DNA from: an uncultured Ilumatobacter sp.
GTDB lineage: Bacteria; Actinomycetota; Acidimicrobiia; Acidimicrobiales; Ilumatobacteraceae
NCBI GenBank assembly: GCA_937891565.1
Contig: CALAHA010000093.1
Coordinates: 1 to 22,876 of the forward strand
Direction of reading: 5' to 3'
Length of the DNA stretch: 22,876 nt
The position numbers were made by a program, and so were the translations under genes. The notes under the pieces are model-generated. The model was not told where the DNA came from and did not search any database. It worked only from the letters and a program-made list of their open reading frames with translations. This document shows, one piece after another, positions 20,749 through 22,876 of the stretch (the first letter of the stretch is position 1; each line of letters opens with the position of its first letter).

Positions 20749-21654
20749 ATGAACATCGTCGTCATCGGGGGAGCGGGTTTCATTGGTTCACACCTCGTCG
20801 ACCGGCTGCTTGCCGAGGGGCACAGTGTTGATGTCGTTGACGACCTGTCGTCGGGCGGGCTCGCGAATCTGGCCGAGGCCCGAGCTGCTGGCGGCAAGCT
20901 CAAGATTCACCACCTCGATTCGACCGCCGCCGAGGGCACATCACTCATCGGGATTCGACGTCCCGACGTCATGTATCACCTGGCCGTGTTTCCACGTCCG
21001 CAACGGTCGCTCAATGAAACTGCCAACGGGTTCGCTTCTGCGCTGACGGTTCTCGACGCGGCGCGCCAGTTCGGTGTCGGCAAAGTAGTTGTCGCGCTCC
21101 CCGCCACTGCCATGTATGGGCTGCCTTCCGTCAGGTCGCTCCCCGTTAAAGAGACCGACCCGGTTCCGCGGGGCGTGCGAGGGGTTGTTGCCCGGGCGGT
21201 GTTTGATCTGTTGTCGACGTACCGCGAGCAGGAGATGGTCGAGTTCAGTGCACTTGCGCTCTCCTCGGTATATGGCGCTCGTCAGCATCACGAAGGTGGC
21301 GTGGTCGCGGCTTTTCAACGAGCGATCAACGAAGGCAGCGCCGCAAGCGTGACGGGCGATGGTCGCCAGACACGTGACTTCATTTACATCGACGATGTGG
21401 TCGACGCGCTGGTTCGTGCTGGCGAGCGGAGCACCGGCTTGTTAATCAACGTTGGCACCGGCGTGCAGACGTCGATTCGAGACCTTTGGACGAAGATGAG
21501 CGGCGATGCATTGGGCACGCCGCACCTGGTGCCAGCGAGGCGCGATGAACTGCTGTGTTTCGCTGCGTCACCGGTGCGTGCTCGAATCCACTTGGGATGG
21601 TCGCCGTGGACCGACCTTGACACAGGTCTGGTTCAGCTCCGCTCAAGATGCTGA
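20749..21654 (+). CDS. Extended SDR (NAD-dependent epimerase/dehydratase family) lacking the catalytic triad
   Basis: A 301-residue protein with an intact nucleotide-binding start (IVVIGGAGFIGSHLVDRLL), VVDDLSSG, a VMYHLA motif, SSVYGARQ and the substrate-side TRDFIYIDDVVDALV. The catalytic residues are not conserved. Aligned with GalE (Ser 124, Tyr 149, Lys 153), the positions are Ala 119 (in LPATAMYG), Arg 144 and Ala 148 (in GVRGVVARAV). The 25-residue spacing between the first two is preserved, so the alignment is good. It should still bind NAD(H), but ordinary SDR hydride chemistry looks impaired; a structural or regulatory role or unusual chemistry is possible. It follows the ManC-like gene by 23 bp. 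Its stop (21652-21654) overlaps cofD tail to tail by 12 bp. Confidence 0.8.
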   Translation: MNIVVIGGAGFIGSHLVDRLLAEGHSVDVVDDLSSGGLANLAEARAAGGKLKIHHLDSTAAEGTSLIGIRRPDVMYHLAVFPRPQRSLNETANGFASALTVLDAARQFGVGKVVVALPATAMYGLPSVRSLPVKETDPVPRGVRGVVARAVFDLLSTYREQEMVEFSALALSSVYGARQHHEGGVVAAFQRAINEGSAASVTGDGRQTRDFIYIDDVVDALVRAGERSTGLLINVGTGVQTSIRDLWTKMSGDALGTPHLVPARRDELLCFAASPVRARIHLGWSPWTDLDTGLVQLRSRC

Positions 21655-22689
21655 TCGCCGGAACGGTTCGTTGCGAGCTGCCTGCAGCGTGGTGACAGCG
21701 AGCTCCCGGGCAATCTCCGGTGACGACATGACCGATGGCGTGACAACGCACTCCATCCCTTGCGCCTCGATGGCATTTGCCAGGTGAGCATCGACAGGAT
21801 CGATCACGAGCACCGTCGCAATGGAGGCGTAGAGACGCGCCACGCCGACCACCGAGGCCTCGTGACCAAGTTCAGTCAGCATTCGCGCCGCCGGCCCCTT
21901 GAGTGCTTCGCCGCCGACGATCGGTGAAACCGCCACGACGGAATCGCGTCGGGCGCCAAGGAGGTCGTCGACGCCATCAAGCGAGCGGATCGGCGCGATC
22001 GACACCAGCGGATTTGACGGTGCGATCACGACAATGTCGGCGTCGACCAGTGCAGACCGAGCCGCTTGCGTCAGTGCTGCTGGGCCATCGAAGCGGACAG
22101 CAGTGGTGACGACATCGTGGCGGAGCCTGACGAAGTAGTCCTGGAACGACACATCGCCGTGGTCGGCGGTCGTGACGATTGTGGTACGCCGGTCGTCAGA
22201 CATTGGCAGGAGGCGAATTGTTAGGCCCCACGCAGCCCGGATCTCTTCGGTCACTTCGGTCAGGGTTGCCCCTTCAGCGAGCCGAGCTGTGCGGTAGAAG
22301 TGTGTGGCCAAGTCTTGGTCACCGAGGTTGAACCATCGTGTCGCTGCGGTCGACCCGGCGGGCCTCACTCCTTCGTACCGTTCGAGCGCACCCATGGCGG
22401 TCCACGTTTCGTCAACGAGCCCCCAGCCGCGTACGGGGTCGGTTGCTCCGGCGAGGGTGTACGTAATCGTGTCAAGATCGGGCGAGATTGAGAGGCCGTG
22501 CAGCACGGTGTCGTCACCGGTGTTGACAATCGCGGTGATCTGGGTCGGGTCGATCGCGTCGCGGAGCCCACTCAGGAATCTTGCGGCGCCGACTCCACCG
22601 GAAACGACGGCGACAGTCGGGTCTGTGGGCGGGATCGGTTGCACGGTCGGTTGCACGGTCGGTTGCACGGTTGGTTGCGCGGTGGTCAT
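21643..22689 (-). CDS. cofD: 2-phospho-L-lactate transferase (coenzyme F420 synthesis), CofD/FbiA type
   Basis: CofD/FbiA joins the phospho-(enol)lactyl moiety of the guanylylated donor to FO, forming (dehydro-)F420-0. The 348-residue protein shows VAVVSGGVGAARFLSGL, IVNTGDDTVLHGLSISPDLD, VRGWGLVDETW, WFNLGDQDLATH (metal/FO site) and LRLRHDVV-like sequence in the middle. IAPSNPLVSIAPI and SPIVGGEALKGPA follow. This implies an F420-using actinobacterium. The ATG (22689-22687) overlaps the upstream glycosyltransferase stop as ATGA. Residues 5-18 are a translated 12-bp tandem array (TVQP repeats) and are not part of the fold; conserved sequence starts at about residue 23. The other F420 genes are not visible here. 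Confidence 0.93.
   Translation of the reverse strand: MTTAQPTVQPTVQPTVQPIPPTDPTVAVVSGGVGAARFLSGLRDAIDPTQITAIVNTGDDTVLHGLSISPDLDTITYTLAGATDPVRGWGLVDETWTAMGALERYEGVRPAGSTAATRWFNLGDQDLATHFYRTARLAEGATLTEVTEEIRAAWGLTIRLLPMSDDRRTTIVTTADHGDVSFQDYFVRLRHDVVTTAVRFDGPAALTQAARSALVDADIVVIAPSNPLVSIAPIRSLDGVDDLLGARRDSVVAVSPIVGGEALKGPAARMLTELGHEASVVGVARLYASIATVLVIDPVDAHLANAIEAQGMECVVTPSVMSSPEIARELAVTTLQAARNEPFRRSAS
22636..22683 (-). repeat. 12-bp tandem array D (4 units), translated as TVQP repeats in CofD
   Basis: On the plus strand three perfect copies of CGGTTGCACGGT (22636-22671) and one variant TGGTTGCGCGGT (22672-22683) are seen. On the coding strand, rotated, the unit is ACCGACCGTGCA, identical at 9 of 12 positions to the array C unit ACCAGTCGTGCA. 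The array starts 2 nt beyond the stop codon (22688-22686) of the upstream glycosyltransferase and is read in frame as T-V-Q-P. Confidence 0.95.
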
Positions 22690-22876
22690 GATGCGGCTCC
22701 GTTGACGATGTCGATGTACAGCTGGGTGAGTTGGTCGGCGGTGCTCGCCCAAGAGAATCGTTCCAGGTTGCGATGTCCTTGATCAATCAGCTTCGTTCTG
22801 ACCGTTTCGCTGGTGATCGCCAGATGCAAATTGGCAGCGAGCGCATCGACATCGGTCGGTGCCGAGTAGAGCGCCG
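22686..22876 (-). CDS. Glycosyltransferase, C-terminal end (partial)
   Basis: The last 62 complete codons of a minus-strand gene whose start lies beyond the window. The visible tail contains ALYSAPTDVDALAANLHLAI, KLIDQGHRNLERFSWASTA and QLTQLYIDIV. This is the typical end of GT4-family glycosyltransferases, where 'G..r...FsW...a....lY' closes the donor domain. It would be another enzyme of the surface-polysaccharide region. Its TGA stop overlaps the cofD start (ATGA), with array D immediately behind it. Confidence 0.7.
   Translation of the reverse strand, partial: ALYSAPTDVDALAANLHLAITSETVRTKLIDQGHRNLERFSWASTADQLTQLYIDIVNGAAS

Overview
The window reads as chromosomal DNA of a GC-rich, F420-using actinobacterium. 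The gene set points to Acidimicrobiia, perhaps Ilumatobacteraceae, but no rRNA is present and the taxon is an inference. Clues are an actinobacterial-type DapD, CofD (coenzyme F420), a stand-alone LigD polymerase, an LpdA-type flavoprotein, an acyl-CoA carboxylase alpha chain beside BirA, many GTG starts and many apparently leaderless genes. The DNA is gene-dense. No gap exceeds 300 bp, and I see no tRNA, rRNA, transposase, phage gene or CRISPR array.

Layout. 1-66: end of a methylmalonyl-CoA mutase-like catalytic subunit (+). 128-1310: thrH and a nitroreductase (-). 1430-2881: divergent cryptochrome/photolyase (+). 2950-6622: lysS-dapD-ligD polymerase (-), which joins lysine charging, lysine/DAP synthesis and DNA repair. 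6706-9447: M15 peptidase and LpdA-like oxidoreductase (+). 9582-11345: biotin carboxylase/BCCP alpha chain (-), head to head with birA (11365-12075, +), the ligase expected to biotinylate it. 12181-14679: LCP protein, rmlD and mug (+). 14702-15673: GDP-fucose-synthase-like SDR (-). 15735-21654: three overlapping glycosyltransferase genes, a histidine-rich membrane-anchored protein, a mannose-1-phosphate guanylyltransferase and a degenerate SDR (+). 21643-22876: cofD and the end of another glycosyltransferase (-).

From about 12.2 kb the region looks like a cell-surface polysaccharide locus. RmlD, the Fcl-like enzyme and the ManC-like enzyme would supply nucleotide sugars, the glycosyltransferases would assemble them, and the LCP protein could attach the glycan to the wall.

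The most unusual signal is not a gene. Four junctions on both strands (dapD/ligD, birA/LCP, GT2/GT3, GT/cofD) each carry a tandem array of exactly 12-bp units. Each array starts at the stop codon of the upstream gene and reads ACC... on the coding strand; three share the core ACCAGT. Two lie between genes and repeat the stop codon in frame. Two are translated as N-terminal TSR(A/E) or TVQP repeats. A fifth junction (rmlD/mug) has a CTGA-type repeat with three in-frame stops. Two convergent junctions near the left end hold perfect palindromes with a 1-nt centre plus an adjoining partial repeat. Many starts also lie 5-9 nt behind a TANNNT hexamer, which suggests widespread leaderless transcription. 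One such hexamer is shared by the divergent accA and birA genes.
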